This document shows, in pieces, positions 1 to 13,600 of a stretch of 64,000 nt of DNA. A program made the translations under genes and the position numbers. The notes beneath the pieces are model-generated. The model saw only the letters and a list, made by a program, of their open reading frames with translations, searched no databases and had not been told where the DNA came from. Source of the DNA: Choristoneura fumiferana (Eukaryota > Arthropoda > Insecta > Lepidoptera > Tortricidae); contig NC_133472.1 of the NCBI RefSeq assembly GCF_025370935.1, positions 39,059,684 to 39,123,683 of the forward strand. The letters are read 5' to 3'. Numbering within the stretch: position 1 is the first letter of the stretch; each line of letters opens with the position of its first letter.

Positions 1-141
1 AGCAGCAAAACAAGCGTTCGCTCTATTTATTCAAATAAAGAAATATTTTGTTCTGTTTCTCTCAAATTTTTGCTCGCTTGTTTTACTCGTGTGGAGAGTC
101 ACGTGTCACTCCCTCCCCCTTCTCAAATATCAGTGACTCAC

Positions 142-186
142 CTGGGAATTCCAATTCTCTTGAGATCTTCATTGAAGCTTCTGCTT
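142..186 (-). CDS. sls: sls microexon, 45 nt
   Basis: Acceptor TACACGTTACAG|AA and donor CCCAG|GTGAGT enclose 45 nt, phase 1-1, encoding AEASMKISRELEFP plus split codons. It joins the preceding exon (SQLQ) in frame and leaves phase 1 for an exon outside the window. The splice signals are strong. Because it is short, other readings are possible. Confidence 0.65.
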
Positions 187-1632
187 CTGTAACGTGTACA
201 AAAATAATATCGCTTTCTCAACATCAGTGACGACAAGGGTTTAACCGAAATCAAACTGAAGCTCTCTTTCTTAGCAGTTTACGTAGATTAACTGATTAGA
301 AATAGAGCATGAAATGTCACAATAGCTCTGGAAATATCCGTCATAAAGGGAGCAACCAATAAGCTGCATTAATTTGACACTGAAGTAAATTATGAATATT
401 TACAGCGTGTCTCTGACCATGGGTATTTAAATGCTAGGTTCAATTTCTACTCGCATAACTATGCTAATTTTGTATTGTAACATTTTCAAATGACTCGAAG
501 ATCATCGTACCTCGTGGTAAGGGGATCTTTAAAAAAGATTTTTGTGACATTTATTTGACATCGCTTTGATAAACATTTATCAAAGTGCTCTCAATTTAGT
601 ATTGTATTTCATACATTGAAAATAACATTTAATCTGTATGTAAAAAAACGTAATAATGGTCATGTTTTTATCAAATTGCAGAACAAGAGTAGCTCAGTTA
701 TGCGAGTAGAATCGAATCTTACATTTAGAGCCCCATGTTTAGAGACATTCTGTATTTATATTTTTATCAAGAATAGGTACCATGTCTTCTGATTTTTACA
801 CTATGATAGCCCGATTCACGCTATTGCCGCTTAAACCCTTTTGATAGTACTTAAATACAGCAATTACTTACAATACTAACTCAAGCTTTGGAAATATTAG
901 TACCTAAGTATCTTTCCGTAGAAAATGTTAAGTTAAAAATGGACAACGTCCAATCACTTCCGTCTGGGACCATGAACCTAAAACATATTGCACTACCTCA
1001 GTGCCAACAATTTCATTGCAAAACTCTAATATTAGGCGTCCAGAACCAGTGTTATTGACGCATATGCATTAATGCCCAAAGTCAGATTGTTGCCTGAAAA
1101 TTTGTGGCTCGAAAAAAGTGCATTAGAGCAATATGTAATCTGCGACCTATCGATTCTTGAAAACCACACTTCATAAAATTAAAAATTCTAATACTGCCCA
1201 GCTTGTACATTTACGATACATCAATTTTCGCCAAAACCAACTTTAGTCTATTTAAAAATTCAACAGTGTTTGACGGCGGGGAAAAATATTTGCATGGTCA
1301 TCATATAACATACAGCTTGTTCTCATCGCATGTTCTCAAAAAATGTGCTAATATTATAAATGTGAAAGTTTGTGAAGATGTTTGAACGGCTGAACGGATT
1401 TACATGAAACTTGGCGTGCAGATACACAAAGATCTGCATTGATATCCCGTAATGCGTTCCAGTAAACAACAATAGAGGCCACTATACAAGAACGGTGGCC
1501 GCTTAGCTCTCAAGATGACGTGTTAACTTAGTTTTCAATCAATAGAAGGCGTTGTGCGAGCGAACGTTGTCCTTTCAAATTGTTACCGTAAACTTTTTTC
1601 AAGCTAAAGTCTAAGTCGTTTATTTATTGCGT

Positions 1633-1646
1633 TGCCATGGTAACAA
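1633..1646. promoter_or_regulatory. X-box-like palindrome
   Basis: GTTGCCATGGTAAC is a perfect 14-bp palindrome matching the consensus bound by RFX-family proteins. It lies inside an intron, so a regulatory role is only a possibility; it may be part of an old repeat. Confidence 0.3.
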
Positions 1647-1700
1647 GAGTCGTGTCAGTAAACGGTTGTCGTTGCATATTTCAAAAATTGCACAGGCATA

Positions 1701-1754
1701 ATACCACAAACAGAGAGTCGTGAGTTTAAGCGTGATAAGTCCTGTTTGTGGTAT
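1701..1754. repeat. 13-bp perfect inverted repeat with 28-bp loop
   Basis: ATACCACAAACAG at 1701-1713 is the exact reverse complement of CTGTTTGTGGTAT at 1742-1754. It could be the ends of a tiny inverted-repeat element or a small hairpin; nothing else identifies it. Confidence 0.6.
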
Positions 1755-1923
1755 TTTGACTATGAGTGAAAATCACGAGAGTATAATACTTCTGAGCATG
1801 TTAGAGGAAAACAGTAAAAATTGCTTTCTAGTATTGAGAACAGTAGTCAAAGCTTCGTATTCAATTTTTATTGTATGAAGTAAGAATTTGAAACACTCAG
1901 AAAGCTTTTATGAAGCGGTTTAC

Positions 1924-4110
1924 CTTGCAGCTGTGATGGCTTTCTAGGTTTCCTCTTAGCTAAAATGGTTAACTGTTCTTCCTCATACTCGATTTCATTC
2001 ATCCGCTTGGGTTTGAGCTCTACACTCAACTCTTCCACCTCGCTGACTTCGTATGCCGGTTTCTTGGGTTTTCGTTTTAACACCATTTGAACATTTTCAT
2101 TTTCTTCTTCTACATCACTGATAATGATTTCCTCTGTTTGACTATCATCTTCAATTTCTTGAGTTAGCTGTATAGAATGTTCATCAGCGGCTTCCGAAAT
2201 AACAACGCGTTTTTTAGGCTTTAGCTTAATTTTACTTGAAAGAGAAAGCTCTTCGGTCGTGAATTGTTCAACTTGTGGTTTAACGTCAAAACTGACTTCT
2301 TCTTGATCATCAACAATGTATTTTGGTTTACGTTCCAACTTTAAGTTAACATCTTGAGTTATTTCGGACCTTTCTTGCGACTTTGGTTTGGTCATAGTTA
2401 TATTAACATCTTCAGTTGTTTCAATTGAAAGTTCTTTTTGCTTCTTTTTAATTTGCATCATGACGTTTGCAGTTTCATCTTCCTTTTGATCTTCACTTTC
2501 AATTATTTCAACAATATCGGGTCCATCTTCTTCTTCATAAAATTTGATAGAAGCTTCACCAGCCGCTTCACTGAAAGTTGGTTGCCTCTGAGGTTTAAGT
2601 TTAACCTTACTAGACATTGAAATTTCTTCTTCAGCATAAGAATCTAATTGAATGTTAAATTCTTGTTCAACGTCTTCTTTTGTTTTAGTTGATTTTGGTC
2701 TAAAGGTTACCGTTTCAGGTTCAGTTATTTCAGGCAATGTGACGGAAGGCTTTCGAGTAGGTTTTAATTTCTTCTTTATAGTAAATTCATCCACTATTTC
2801 TTCGTGTACTTTCACGCTAGGCCGTCTATTTATGATAAATTCAGCATGTTCATCTTTAGGCTCGTCATCTGGGATAAGTGTTTTATCACTTTCCTCTGCT
2901 TCACTGGGCTTTGTAGATGCTATGATATCTTCATGACCAAAAATAGGTTTCTCGAGCTCCGTTTTTTCTAAATCTGGCAATATTAATTCCTTTATTGGCT
3001 TCTTTTTAATTTTAGCAGCTTCTTTAACATTTCGTGACAGTATTCCATTTTGACGAACGCTACCCAGAAAACTTATTATTGGTACCACAGACTCTGGAGG
3101 CCAATCTCTGACGTAAGTAATACGACTCTTCAATTGGAATTTAGGAAGAGAGACCGTAGCACTGTCTAGCTTTTGCTTTACAATGGTTTTCTTAAGCTGT
3201 ACTTTAAATTGAGGTCCTTCTACACTTTCTGCGTGCTGAGCTTTATCCATTTCAAGAACCTTTCTTTCTATCTTTTGAGGTGTAAGTTTAATTTTAGATT
3301 TCTTCGGTTCCTCTGGTTTAACATCCTGAGGGATTTCTTTTTTCTGTTTATTTTTAGGAATTTCCTCGTCTTCTAGCTTTATTTCTTCAGACTTATCTTT
3401 AAAGCCTTCATTGATATCCTCAGATGGTACATCCGCTGAAGAGAAATCAAACTCTTCTGGTTTTTCCAACTCTTGCTTTTCATAGTCAATTTGTTTCAAT
3501 TTAAGTGGTTTTTTCTTAATTTTTGCTGCTTCCTTGATGTTCCTTGATAACTCCCCATTTTGGCGCACGCTGTTTAGGTAAGTAATTGTGGAATTTAGTT
3601 CTTCTGGTGGCCAGTCTGTTACATGTTTAATACGACTTTTTAGTTGGAATTTTGGTAAGGTGACTGTAGATTGCTCCGTTTTCGTCTTCGGAGTTGGCTT
3701 TTTCAGTTTTAATTTAGCAAACTGAGGGCCTTCTGTTTCCTCAGCAAACTGAGCTTTATTAACGTCTAGAGATAATCTTTCAATTTTCATTGGAGTAAGT
3801 TTTTTCTTAAGTTTCGTGGGTTTTGGAACTTCTCCATTTTCGATGGTTACCTTTTCAACCAGTTCTGGTTCTTCCACAATGGGTTCTTCTATGACTTGTT
3901 CTTCTAAAACTGGTTCTTTTGTAACTGGCTTTTTCACAAGTAGTTTCTTTGCAACTGGCTCTTCTGCTACTGGTTCTTCCACAACCGGCTCTTCCACAAC
4001 TGAGTCTTCTTTTTCTTTGTCGACTGGAGCTTCTTGAGTAACAACTTTTTTCTTCGGCTTCCTAGACTTCTTTTCTTTTGTTGGAGTGCTATCAACAGTT
4101 TCTAAAACAT
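1924..4110 (-). CDS. sls: sls exon: PEVK-type exon with a duplicated DWPP module (729 codons)
   Basis: A 2,187-nt exon, AATTTCACAG|AT to CAAG|GTAAAC, phase 1-1. It starts with basic blocks (KEKKSRKPKKKVV) and a run of five-residue VEEPV/AEEPV/TKEPV motifs. Two copies of a module of about 120 residues follow (LTPxKIERxxLxxxKAQ, EGPQF, LPKFQLKSRI, DWPPE, SVRQNG, LSRNxKEAAKIKKKP). The rest is KLKP-type repeats with acidic spacers, for example SSKVKLKPQRQPTFSEAA, SSKIKLKPKKRVVISEAA and LKRKPKKPAYEVSEVEEL. The pattern of KLKP blocks and EEEI spacers matches the later PEVK region of insect Sallimus. Confidence 0.92.
2930..3790 (-). repeat. sls: internal tandem duplication (about 390 bp unit, two copies)
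   Basis: Two copies encode the LTPxKIER to EKPE module; both keep LPKFQLKSRI, DWPPE and KEAAKIKKKP. The copies differ at many positions, so the duplication is old. Confidence 0.75.
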
Positions 4111-4631
4111 CTGTGAAATTCAAAAGAGTAAAATAAATAATGATGTACAAATTTATAAAATTGAGAATCAATTATGAAAAATGACTATAATCAAATTTTG
4201 TAGTGTTGTAGAAAAAAACCTGTTGAATTCCATATTGTTACATAAAAACCATAGTTATAAGACCAGTTTTATGCGTGTCGGCGTTAAGTGTACATATTCT
4301 GTAAAATGTAAGTGTTGTGTTGTTGTGCTAAGTGTAAAACATTGGAACATAATCGAAAAAAGACTATGAAAAAAAAAACTGTGTAGTTGGTTGCTCCATA
4401 GCAAATTAAATTCCTATTCGATTTGGAATATTTTTTTATTCGGTGTACATTTTTTATCTATCGCTTAATTGACTTATCTAAGCCGTATACTAATAAAAGT
4501 ACATAAATGGCTTTTTTTTTAATACCAATGACAATCTCAAACATAAACTTGATTTTATGCTGAAATTGTAAGTAATGAAATTATAACTCCAAAAATTATT
4601 CCCCTTTTTCTACTTTCATAAGCTTTCTTAC
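4111..4631. other. intron, 521 bp
   Basis: AT-rich intron between the giant exon and the following PEVK exon. It has a poly-A run near 4370 and a T-rich stretch near 4510. Nothing else was seen. Confidence 0.75.
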
Positions 4632-7600
4632 CGTCCGGAAACTCTTCCATGTTATCCGTTCTTTCTAATAGAAACTTTAAAGCTTCAATGGGTTTTAAAT
4701 GCTCTGCTGCAGGTTTGCTAACATTTTCGATAGCCGTGATTATAGTAACGTTTTTCTTAGGATAACGTTCAATAACTAGCTTTTTTGTTTTGATTTTCTC
4801 ATTTTCGCACATTTCTGTGTAGATCTGTTTTACCTCAACTTTTTCTGTCGCTTCCTCAATGACCCTAGCAGTGTCAGGTGTATACGTGTGATCAAAATAT
4901 GTAAGTGTGTCGTCAGTGGATTCTTGTGTGGTGTGTACAAAAATGATAGGTTCGTCATCATCTACCTTTTCTGTAGTTATTTGTGTAGCTAGGGTTTGAG
5001 GACCTTTCTTACGTTTAATGACTCTCTTTGTTGTAGTCTTTTTAGTAATCTTACCCTCGGGAGTCTCCTGCTCCTCAACCAAAATCTCCTCTGGTAGGTC
5101 CACGGCTTCAACTGGCTGTGGTTGATCTACATCAGGTTTTTCTTCAGCAAGTGAAGCAGTAGTGATTGGCTCTTCTCCATCTTTTTTAACTGTAGTGTTT
5201 TCAGTCACTTGTTCCTTAGGTCCGTGTTCGATGATTTGCTTTGTTGTTTTGACTTTCTGTACGTCGCCAGTTTCTATGCGAACCTGAGTTATCTCAACTT
5301 TGTCTGGCACTTCCTTAATGACCCTAGCAGTGTCAGGTGTATATGTGTGATCAAAATGTGTAAGTGTGTCGTCGGTAAGTTCTTGTGTAGTGTGTACAGA
5401 AATGATAGGTTCGTCGTCATCTACCTGTTCTGTAGTTATTTGTGTGGTCAAGATTTCAGGACCTTTCTTACGTTTAATGATTCTTTTCCTTGTTGACTTT
5501 TTAGTGATCTTACCCTCAGGAGTCTCCTGCTCCTCAACCAAAGTCTCCTCTGGCAGCTCTACGACTTCAAGTGGCTGTGGTTGATCTACATCAGGTTTTT
5601 CTTCAGTGAGTGAAACAGTAGTGATTGGCTCTTTTCCGTCTTTTTCAACTGTAGTGATTTCAGTCACTTGTTCTTTAGGACCCCGTTTGATGATTCGTTT
5701 TGTTGTTTTGACCTTCTTTACGTCGCCTGTTTCTATGCGAACCTGAATTACCTCAACCTTTTCTGGCGTTTCCTCAACGACCCTAGCAGTGGCAGGTGTA
5801 TACGTGTGATCAAATTGTGAAAGTGTATCGTCAGTGAGGTCTTGTGTGGTGTGTACAGAAATGGTAGGCTCATCATCATCTACTTGTTCTCTAGGGATTT
5901 GTGTGGTAAGGATTTCAGGACCTTTCTTACGTTCAATGACTCTCTTCCTTATAGTCTTTTTAGTAATCCTACCCTCAGGAGTCTCCTGCTCCTCAACCAA
6001 AGTCTCTTCTGGCAGCTCCACGGCTTCAACTGGCTGTAGTTGTTCTTTTTGGGATTTCTCTTCAGTAAGTAAAACAGTAGTGATTGGCTCCTCACCATCT
6101 TTTTCGATTGTGGTGATTTCAGTCACATGTTCCTTAGGTCCCCGTTTTATGATCCGTTTAGTTGTTTTGACCTTCTTTACGTCGCCAGTTTCTGTGCGAA
6201 CCTGAGTTACATCAACCTTTTCTGGCGCTTCCTCAACAACCCTAGCAGTGGCAGGTGTACTTGTGTCATCAATATGTGTAAGTGAGTCGTAAGTGAGTTT
6301 ATGTGTGTCGTGTACAGAAATAATTGGTTCATCATCTTCTACCTGTTCTGTAGTGCCTTGTGTAGTTTTGATTTCAGGACCTTTCTTACGTTTAATGATT
6401 CTCTTTGTTGTAATCTTTTTAGAAGTCTTACCCTCAGGAGTCTTTTGTTCTTCAACTGTAGTCTTCTCTGGCAGCTCGACAGTATTTACTAGTTCTGATT
6501 CATCTTCTTCGGGTTTTTCTTCAGTAAGTGAAACAATAGTGATTGGCTCCTCTCCATCTTTTTCGATTGTTCTGAATTCAGTCACCTGTTCCTCAGGTCC
6601 CCGTTTGTTCACTCGCTTTGTGGTTTTGACTTCCTTTACCTCACCTGTTTCCGAGCGAACCTGAGTTACCTCAACCTTTTCTGGCACTTCCTTAATGACC
6701 CTAGCAGTGTCAGGTGTATATGTGTGATCAAAATGTGTGAGTGTGTCGTCAGGGAGTTCTTGTATGGTGTGTACAGAAATGGTAGGTTCATCATCATTTA
6801 CTTGTTCTGTTGTGATTTGTGTGGTATGAATTTCAGGAACTTTCTTTTGTGTTATGATTCTCTTCGTTGTGGTCTTTTTAGTAACCTTACTCTTAGGAGT
6901 CTCTTGTTCCTCAACCGAAGTTTCCTCTGGCAGCTCGACGGTTTCAACTGGTTGTTGTTGATTTTCGTCTGGTTTTTGTTCAGTAAGTGAAACAGTAGTG
7001 TTTGGTTCTTCATCGTCTTTTTCAATTGTGGTGATTTCATTTAACTGTTCCCTAGGTCCCCGTTTGTTCACTCGCTTTGTCGTTTTGAATTCCTTTACCT
7101 TACCTGTTTCCGTGCGAACCTGAGTTACCTCAACCTTTTCTGGCGCATCTTCAAGGACCCTAGCAGTGTCAGGTGTATAAACGTAATCAAAATGTGCAAG
7201 TATGTCGTCAGTGAGCTCTTGGGTGGTGTGTACAGAAATGGTAGGTTCGTTATCATCTACCTGTTCTGTAATGATTTGTGTGGTAACGATTTCAGGACCT
7301 TTCTTACGTTTAATGACTCTCTTTGTTGTAGTCTTTTTAGTAATCTTACCCTCCGGATTCTTTTGTTCCTCTACTGTAGTCTCCTCTGGCAGCTCGATGG
7401 TTTTAACTGGTTCTTGTTTTTCATCTTCGGGTTTATCTGCAGTAAGTAAAACAGTAGTGATTGGCTCTTCTCCATCTTTTTCGATTGTAGTAATTACATT
7501 CACCTGTTCCTTAGAACCCTGTTTAATAACTCGCTTTGTGGTTTTCACGTTCTTTACCTCACCTTTTTCTGTGCAAACCTGACTAACCTCAACCTTTTCT

Positions 7601-10600
7601 GGCGCTTCCTCAACGACACAAGCAGTTTCAGGTGTAAACAAGTGATCAAAATGTGTAAGTGTGTCGTCAGTGACTTTTTGTGTGGTGTGTACAGAAATTG
7701 AAGGTTTGTCATCATTTACTTGTTCTGTAGTGTATTGTGTGGTAAGGATTTCGGGACCTTTCTTACGTTTAATGACTCTCTTCGTTGTAGTCTTTTTAAA
7801 TATCTTACCCTCGGGAGTCTTTTGTTCCTCAACTTTAGTCTCCTCTGGCAGGTCGATGGTTTTAACTGGTTCTGGTTGTTCTTCTTCGGGTTTTTCTTCA
7901 GTAAATGAAACAGTAGTGATTGGCTCTTCTCCATCTTTTTCGATTGTAATAATTTCAGTCACCTGTTCCTTAGGTCCCCGTTTAAGAACTCGCTTTGTGG
8001 TTTTGCCTTTCCTTACCTCGCTAGTTCCTGTGCAGACCTGAGTTACCTCAACCTTTTCTGGCGCTTCCTCAACGACCCTAGCAGTGTCAGGTGTGAACGT
8101 GTAATCGAAATGTGTAAGTGTGTCGTCGGTGAGTTCTTGTGTGGAGTGTACAGAAATTATAGGTTCGTCATCGTCTATCTGTTCTGTAGTGATTTGTGTA
8201 GTTTGTATTTCAGGACCTTTCCAACGTTTTATGACTCTCTTTTTTGTAGTCTTTTTAGTTATCTTACCCTCGGCAGTCTTTTGTTCCTCCACTGTAGTCT
8301 CCTCTGGCAGCTCGATGGTTTTTACTAGTTCTAAATGTTTTTCTTCGGGTTTTTCTTCAGTGAGTAAAACAGTAGTGATTGGCTCCTCAACATCTTTTTC
8401 GATTGTGGTGATTTCAGTTACCTGTTCCATAGGTCCCCGTTTAATGACTCGCTTTGTGGTTTTGACTTTCTTTACCTCGCCTGTTTCCGTGCGTACCTGA
8501 GTAACCTCAACTTTTTCTGGTGCTTTCTCAACTATTTTTGCAGTATCAGGTGTGTACGTAATATCAAAATGTGTAAGTGTGTCGTCGGTGAGTTCTTGTG
8601 TAGTGTGTACAGAAATGATAGGTTCGTCGTCATCTACCTGTTCTGTAGTTATTTGTGTGGTTAAGATTTCAGGACCTTTCTTGCGTTTAATGATTTTCTT
8701 CGTTGTTGTCTTTTTAGTGATCTTACCCTCAGGAGTCTCCTGCTCCTCAACCATAGTCTCCTCCGGCAGCTCTATGGCTTCAAAAGGCTGTGGTTGGTCT
8801 TCATCAGGTTTTTCTTCAATAAATGACGCAGCAGTGATTGGCTCTTGTCCGTCTTTTTCAACTGTAGTGATTTCAGTCACTTGTTCCTTAGGACCCCGTT
8901 TGAGGATTCGCTTTGTTGTTTTGACCTTCTTTACGTCGCCAGTTTCTGTACGAACCTGAGTAACCTCAACCTTTTCTGGCGTTTCCTCAACGACATTAGC
9001 AGTGTCAGGTGTATACGTGTGGTCAAAATGTTTAAGTGTATCGTCAGTAAGCTCTTGTGTGGTGTGTACGGAAATAATAAGTTGGTCATCATCTAGCTGT
9101 TCTGTAGTGATTTGTGTGGTAAGGTTTTCAGGACCTTTCTTACGTTTAATGTCTCTCTTCGTTAAAGTCTTTTTAGTAATCTTACCCTCGGGAGTCTTTT
9201 GTTCCTCAACTGTAGTCTCCTTCGGCAGCTCGATGGTTTGAACTGGTTCTGGTTTTTCTTTAGGTATTTCTTCAGTTAATAAAACAGTAGTGATTGGCTC
9301 TTCACCATCTTTTTCGATTGTGGTGATTTCAGTATCCTGTTCCTTAGGTCCCCGTTTGATGATCCGCTTAGTTGTTATTACCTTCTTTACCTCGCCAGAT
9401 TCTGTGCGTATCTGTGTAACTTCAACCTTCTCTGGTGCTTCCTCGACGATCTTAGCGGAGGCAGGTATGTGTGAGTTATCAAATGGCGTTAGTGTGTCGT
9501 CTGTGAGTTCTTGTGTTGTGTGTATCGAAATGATAGGTTCATCATCGTCTACCTGTTCTGTAGTGATTTGTGTGGTTTGGATTTCAGGACCTTTCTTACG
9601 TTTAATAACTCTCTTTGTTGTAGTCTTTTTAGTAATCTTTCCATCGGGAGTCTTTTGTTCCTCAACTGTAGTCTCCTCTGGCAGCTCGATGGTTTTAACT
9701 GGTTCTGGTTGTTCTTCTTCAGTAAGTGAAACAGTAGTGATTGGCTCCTCACCATCTTTTTCGATTGTGGTGATTTCAGTCACCTGTTCCTTAGGTCCCC
9801 GTTTTATGATCCGCTTAGTTGTTTTTACCTTCTTGACCTCGCCAGTTTCTGTACGTACCTGAGTAATCTCAACCTTCTCTGGTGCTTCCTCAACGATCTT
9901 AGCGGTAGCAAGTATGTGTGAGTCATCAAAAGGCGTAAGTGTGTCGTCTGTGAGTTCTTGTGTGGTGTGTACCGAAATGATAGGTTTTTCATCGTCTACC
10001 TGTTCTGTAGTGATTTGTGTGGTTTGGATTTCAGGACCTTTCTTACGTTTAATGACTCTCTTTGTTGTAGTCTTTTTAGTTATCTTACCATCGGGAGTCT
10101 GTTGTTCCTCAATTGTAGTTTCCTCTGGCAGCTCGACGGTTTCAACTGGCTGTGGTTGATCTTCATCAGGTATTTGTTCAGTAAAAGAAACAGTTATTAT
10201 TGGCTCTTCACCATCTTTTTCGATTGTGGTGATTTCAGTATCCTGTTCCTTAGGTCCCCGTTTGATGATCCGCTTAGTTGTTTTTACCTTCTTGACCTCG
10301 CCAGTTTCAGTGCGTACCTGAGTAACTTCAACCTTCTCTGGTGCTTCCTCGACGATCTTAGCGGAAGCAGGTATGTGTGAGTTATCAAATGGCGTTAGTG
10401 TGTCGTCTGTGAGTTCTTGTGTTGAGTGTATCGAAATGATAGGTTCATCATCGTCTACCTGTTCTGTAGTGATTTGTGTGGTTTGGATTTCAGGACCTTT
10501 CTTACGTTTAATGACTCTCTTTGTTGTAGTCTTTTTAGTTATCTTTCCATCGGGAGTCTGTTGTTCCTCAACTGTAGTTTCTTCTGGCAGCTCGATGGTT

Positions 10601-13600
10601 TTAACTGGTTCTGGTTGATCTTCGTCAGGTTTTTCTTTAGTGACTAAAACAGTAGTGATTGGCTCTTCGCCATCTTTTTCGATTGTGGTGATTTCAGTCA
10701 CCTGTTCCTTAGGTCCCCGTTTTATGATCCGCTTAGTTGTTTTTACCTTCTTGACCTCGCCAGTTTCTGTGCGTACCTGAGTAATCTCAACCTTCTCTGG
10801 TGCTTCCTTAACGATCTGAGCGGTGGCAGGTATGTGTGAATTATCAAATGGCGTAAGTGTGTCGTCTGTGAGTTCTTGTGTGGTGTGTACCGAAATGATA
10901 GGTTCGTCATCATCTACTTGTTCTGTGGTGATTTGTGTGGTTTGGATTTCAGGACCTTTCTTACGTTTAATGATTCTCTTTGTTATAATCTTTTTAGTTA
11001 TCTTACCCTCGGGAGTCTTTTGTTCCTCAATTGTAGTCTCCTCTGGCAACTCGACGGTTTCAACTGGCTGTGGTTGATCTTCGTCAGGTTTTTGTTCAGT
11101 AAGTGAAACAGTTGTTATTGGTTCTTCACCATCTTTTTCGATTGTGGTGATTTCAGTCACCTGTTCCTTAGGTCCCCGTTTGATGATCCGCTTAGTTGTT
11201 TTGACCTTCTTGACCTTGCCAGTTTCTGTGCGTACCTGAGTAAACTCAACCTTCTCTGGTACTTCCTCAACGATCTTGGCGTTGGCAGGTGTGTGTGAGT
11301 TATCAAATGGCGTAAGTGAGTCGTCTGTGAGTTCTTGTGTTGTGTGTATCGAAATGATAGGTTCATCATCGTCTACCTGTTCTGTAGTGATTTGTGTGGT
11401 TTGGATTTCAGGACCTTTCTTACGTTTAATGACTCTCTTTGTTGTAGTCTTTTTAGTTATCTTTCCATCGGGAGTCTGTTGTTCCTCAACTGTAGTTTCT
11501 TCTGGCAGCTCGATGGTTTTAACTGGTTCTGGTTGATCTTCGTCAGGTTTTTGTTCAGTAAGTGAAACAGTAGTGATTGGCTCTTCACCATCTTTTTCGA
11601 TTGTGGTGATTTCAGTCACCTGTTCCTTAGGTCCCCGTTTGATGATTCGCTTAGTTGTTTTTACCTTCTTTACCTCGCCGGCTTTGGTGCGTACCTGAGT
11701 AATCTCAACTTTCTCTGGTTCTTCCTCAATGACCTTAGCAGTGGCAGGTGCGTGTGTATTTTCAAAAGGCGTAAGTGTGTCGTCTGTGAGTTCTTGTGTG
11801 GTGTGTACCGAAATGATAGGTTCGTCATCATCTACTTGTTCTGTGGTGATTTGTGTAGTTTGGATTTCAGGACCTTTCTTACGTTTAATGACTCTCTTCG
11901 TTGTTGTCTTTTTAGTTATCTTACCCTCGGGAGTCTTTTGTTCCTCAATTGTAGTTTCCTCTGGCAGCTCGATGGTTTTAACTGGTTCTGGTTGTTCTTC
12001 TTCAGTAAGTAAAACAGTAGTGATTGGCTCCTCACCATCTTTTTCGATTGTGGTGATTTCAGTCACCTGTTCCTTAGGTCCCCGTTTGATGATCCGCTTA
12101 GTTGTTTTGACCTTCTTGACCTCGCCAGTTTCTGTGCGTACCTGAGTAACTTCAACCTTCTCTGGTGCTTCCTCAACGATCTTAGCGGTAGCAAGTATGT
12201 GTGAGTCATCAAAATGCGTAAGTGTGTCGTCTGTGAGTTCTTGTGTGGTGTGTACCGAAATGATAGGTTCGTCATCATTTACTTGTTCTGTGGTGATTTG
12301 TGTGGTTTGGATTTCAGGACCTTTCTTACGTTTAATGACTCTCTTCGTTGTTGTCTTTTTAGTTATCTTACCCTCGGGAGTCTTTTGTTCCTCAATTGTA
12401 GTCTCCTCTGGCAGCTCGACGGTTTCAACTGGCTGTGGTTGATCTTCGTCAGGTTTTTGTTCAGTAAGTGAAACGGTTGTTATTGGCTCTTCACCATCTT
12501 TTTCGACTGTGGTGATTTCAGTATCCTGTTCCTTAGGTCCCCGTTTGATGATCCGCTTAGTTGTTTTGACCTTCTTGACCTCGCCAGTTTCTGTGCGTAC
12601 CTGAGTAACCTCAACCTTCTCTGGTACTTCCTCAACGATCTTAGCGTTGGCAGGTGTGTGTGAGTTATCAAATGTCGTAAGTGAGTCGTCTGTGAGTTCT
12701 TGTGTGGTGTGTACCGAAATGATAGGTTTTTCATCGTCTACCTGTTCTGTAGTGATTTGTGTGGTTTGGATTTCAGGACCTTTCTTACGTTTAATGACTC
12801 TCTTTGTTGTAGTCTTTTTAGTTATCTTACCATCGGGAGTCTGTTGTTCCTCAACTGTAGTTTCTTCTGGCAGCTCGATGGTTTTAACTGGTTCTGGTTG
12901 TTCTTTCTTAGGTTTTTCTTCAGTGACTAAAACAGTAGTTATTGGCTCTTCGCCATCTTTTTCGATTGTGGTGATTTCAGTCACCTGTTCCTTAGGTCCC
13001 CGTTTGATGATCCGCTTAGTTGTTTTTACCTTCTTGACCTCGCCGGTTTCAGTGCGTACCTGAGTAACCTCAACCTTCTCTGGTGCTTCCTCAACGATCT
13101 TAGCGGTGGCAGGTATGTGTGAATTATCAAATGGCGTAAGTGTGTCGTCTGTGAGTTCTTGTGTGGTGTGTACCGAAATGATAGGTTCGTCATCATCTAC
13201 TTGTTCTGTGGTGATTTGTGTGGTTTGGATTTCAGGACCTTTCTTACGTTTAATGATTCTCTTTGTTATAATCTTTTTAGTTATCTTACCCTCGGGAGTC
13301 TTTTGTTCCTCAATTATAGTCTCCTCTGGCAGCTCGACGGTTTCAACTGGCTGAGGTTGGTCTTCGTCAGGTTTTTGTTCAGTAAGTGAAACGGTTGTTA
13401 TTGGCTCTTCACCATCTTTTTCGACTGTGGTGATTTCAGTATCCTGTTCCTTAGGTCCCCGTTTGATGATCCGCTTAGTTGTTTTGACCTTCTTGACCTC
13501 GCCAGTTTCTGTGCGTACCTGAGTAACCTCAACCTTCTCTGGTACTTCCTCAACGATCTTAGCGTTGGCAGGTGTGTGTGAGTTATCAAATGTCGTAAGT

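Larger units (their letters stand above)
187..1923. other. intron, 1.7 kb
   Basis: AT-rich sequence between the last two exons seen. It holds a 14-bp palindrome at 1633-1646, an inverted repeat at 1701-1754, and a stretch at about 1386-1450 (GGCTGAACGGATTTACATGA) that resembles sequence found in many dispersed insect repeats. No exon with the needed phase was found. Confidence 0.7.

Noticed and set aside
505..530. A 16-nt exon-like segment between AAAG and GAG|GTACGA on the minus strand
   Set aside because: Its length would change the phase from 1 to 2 and break the frame with the next exon.
4555..4631. Continuation of the giant frame to its own stop at 4555
   Set aside because: A strong donor (G|GTAAGA) at 4632 fits the next exon's phase exactly, and the extra residues (hydrophobic tail) do not resemble the repeat. 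It could matter only as a retained-intron end.
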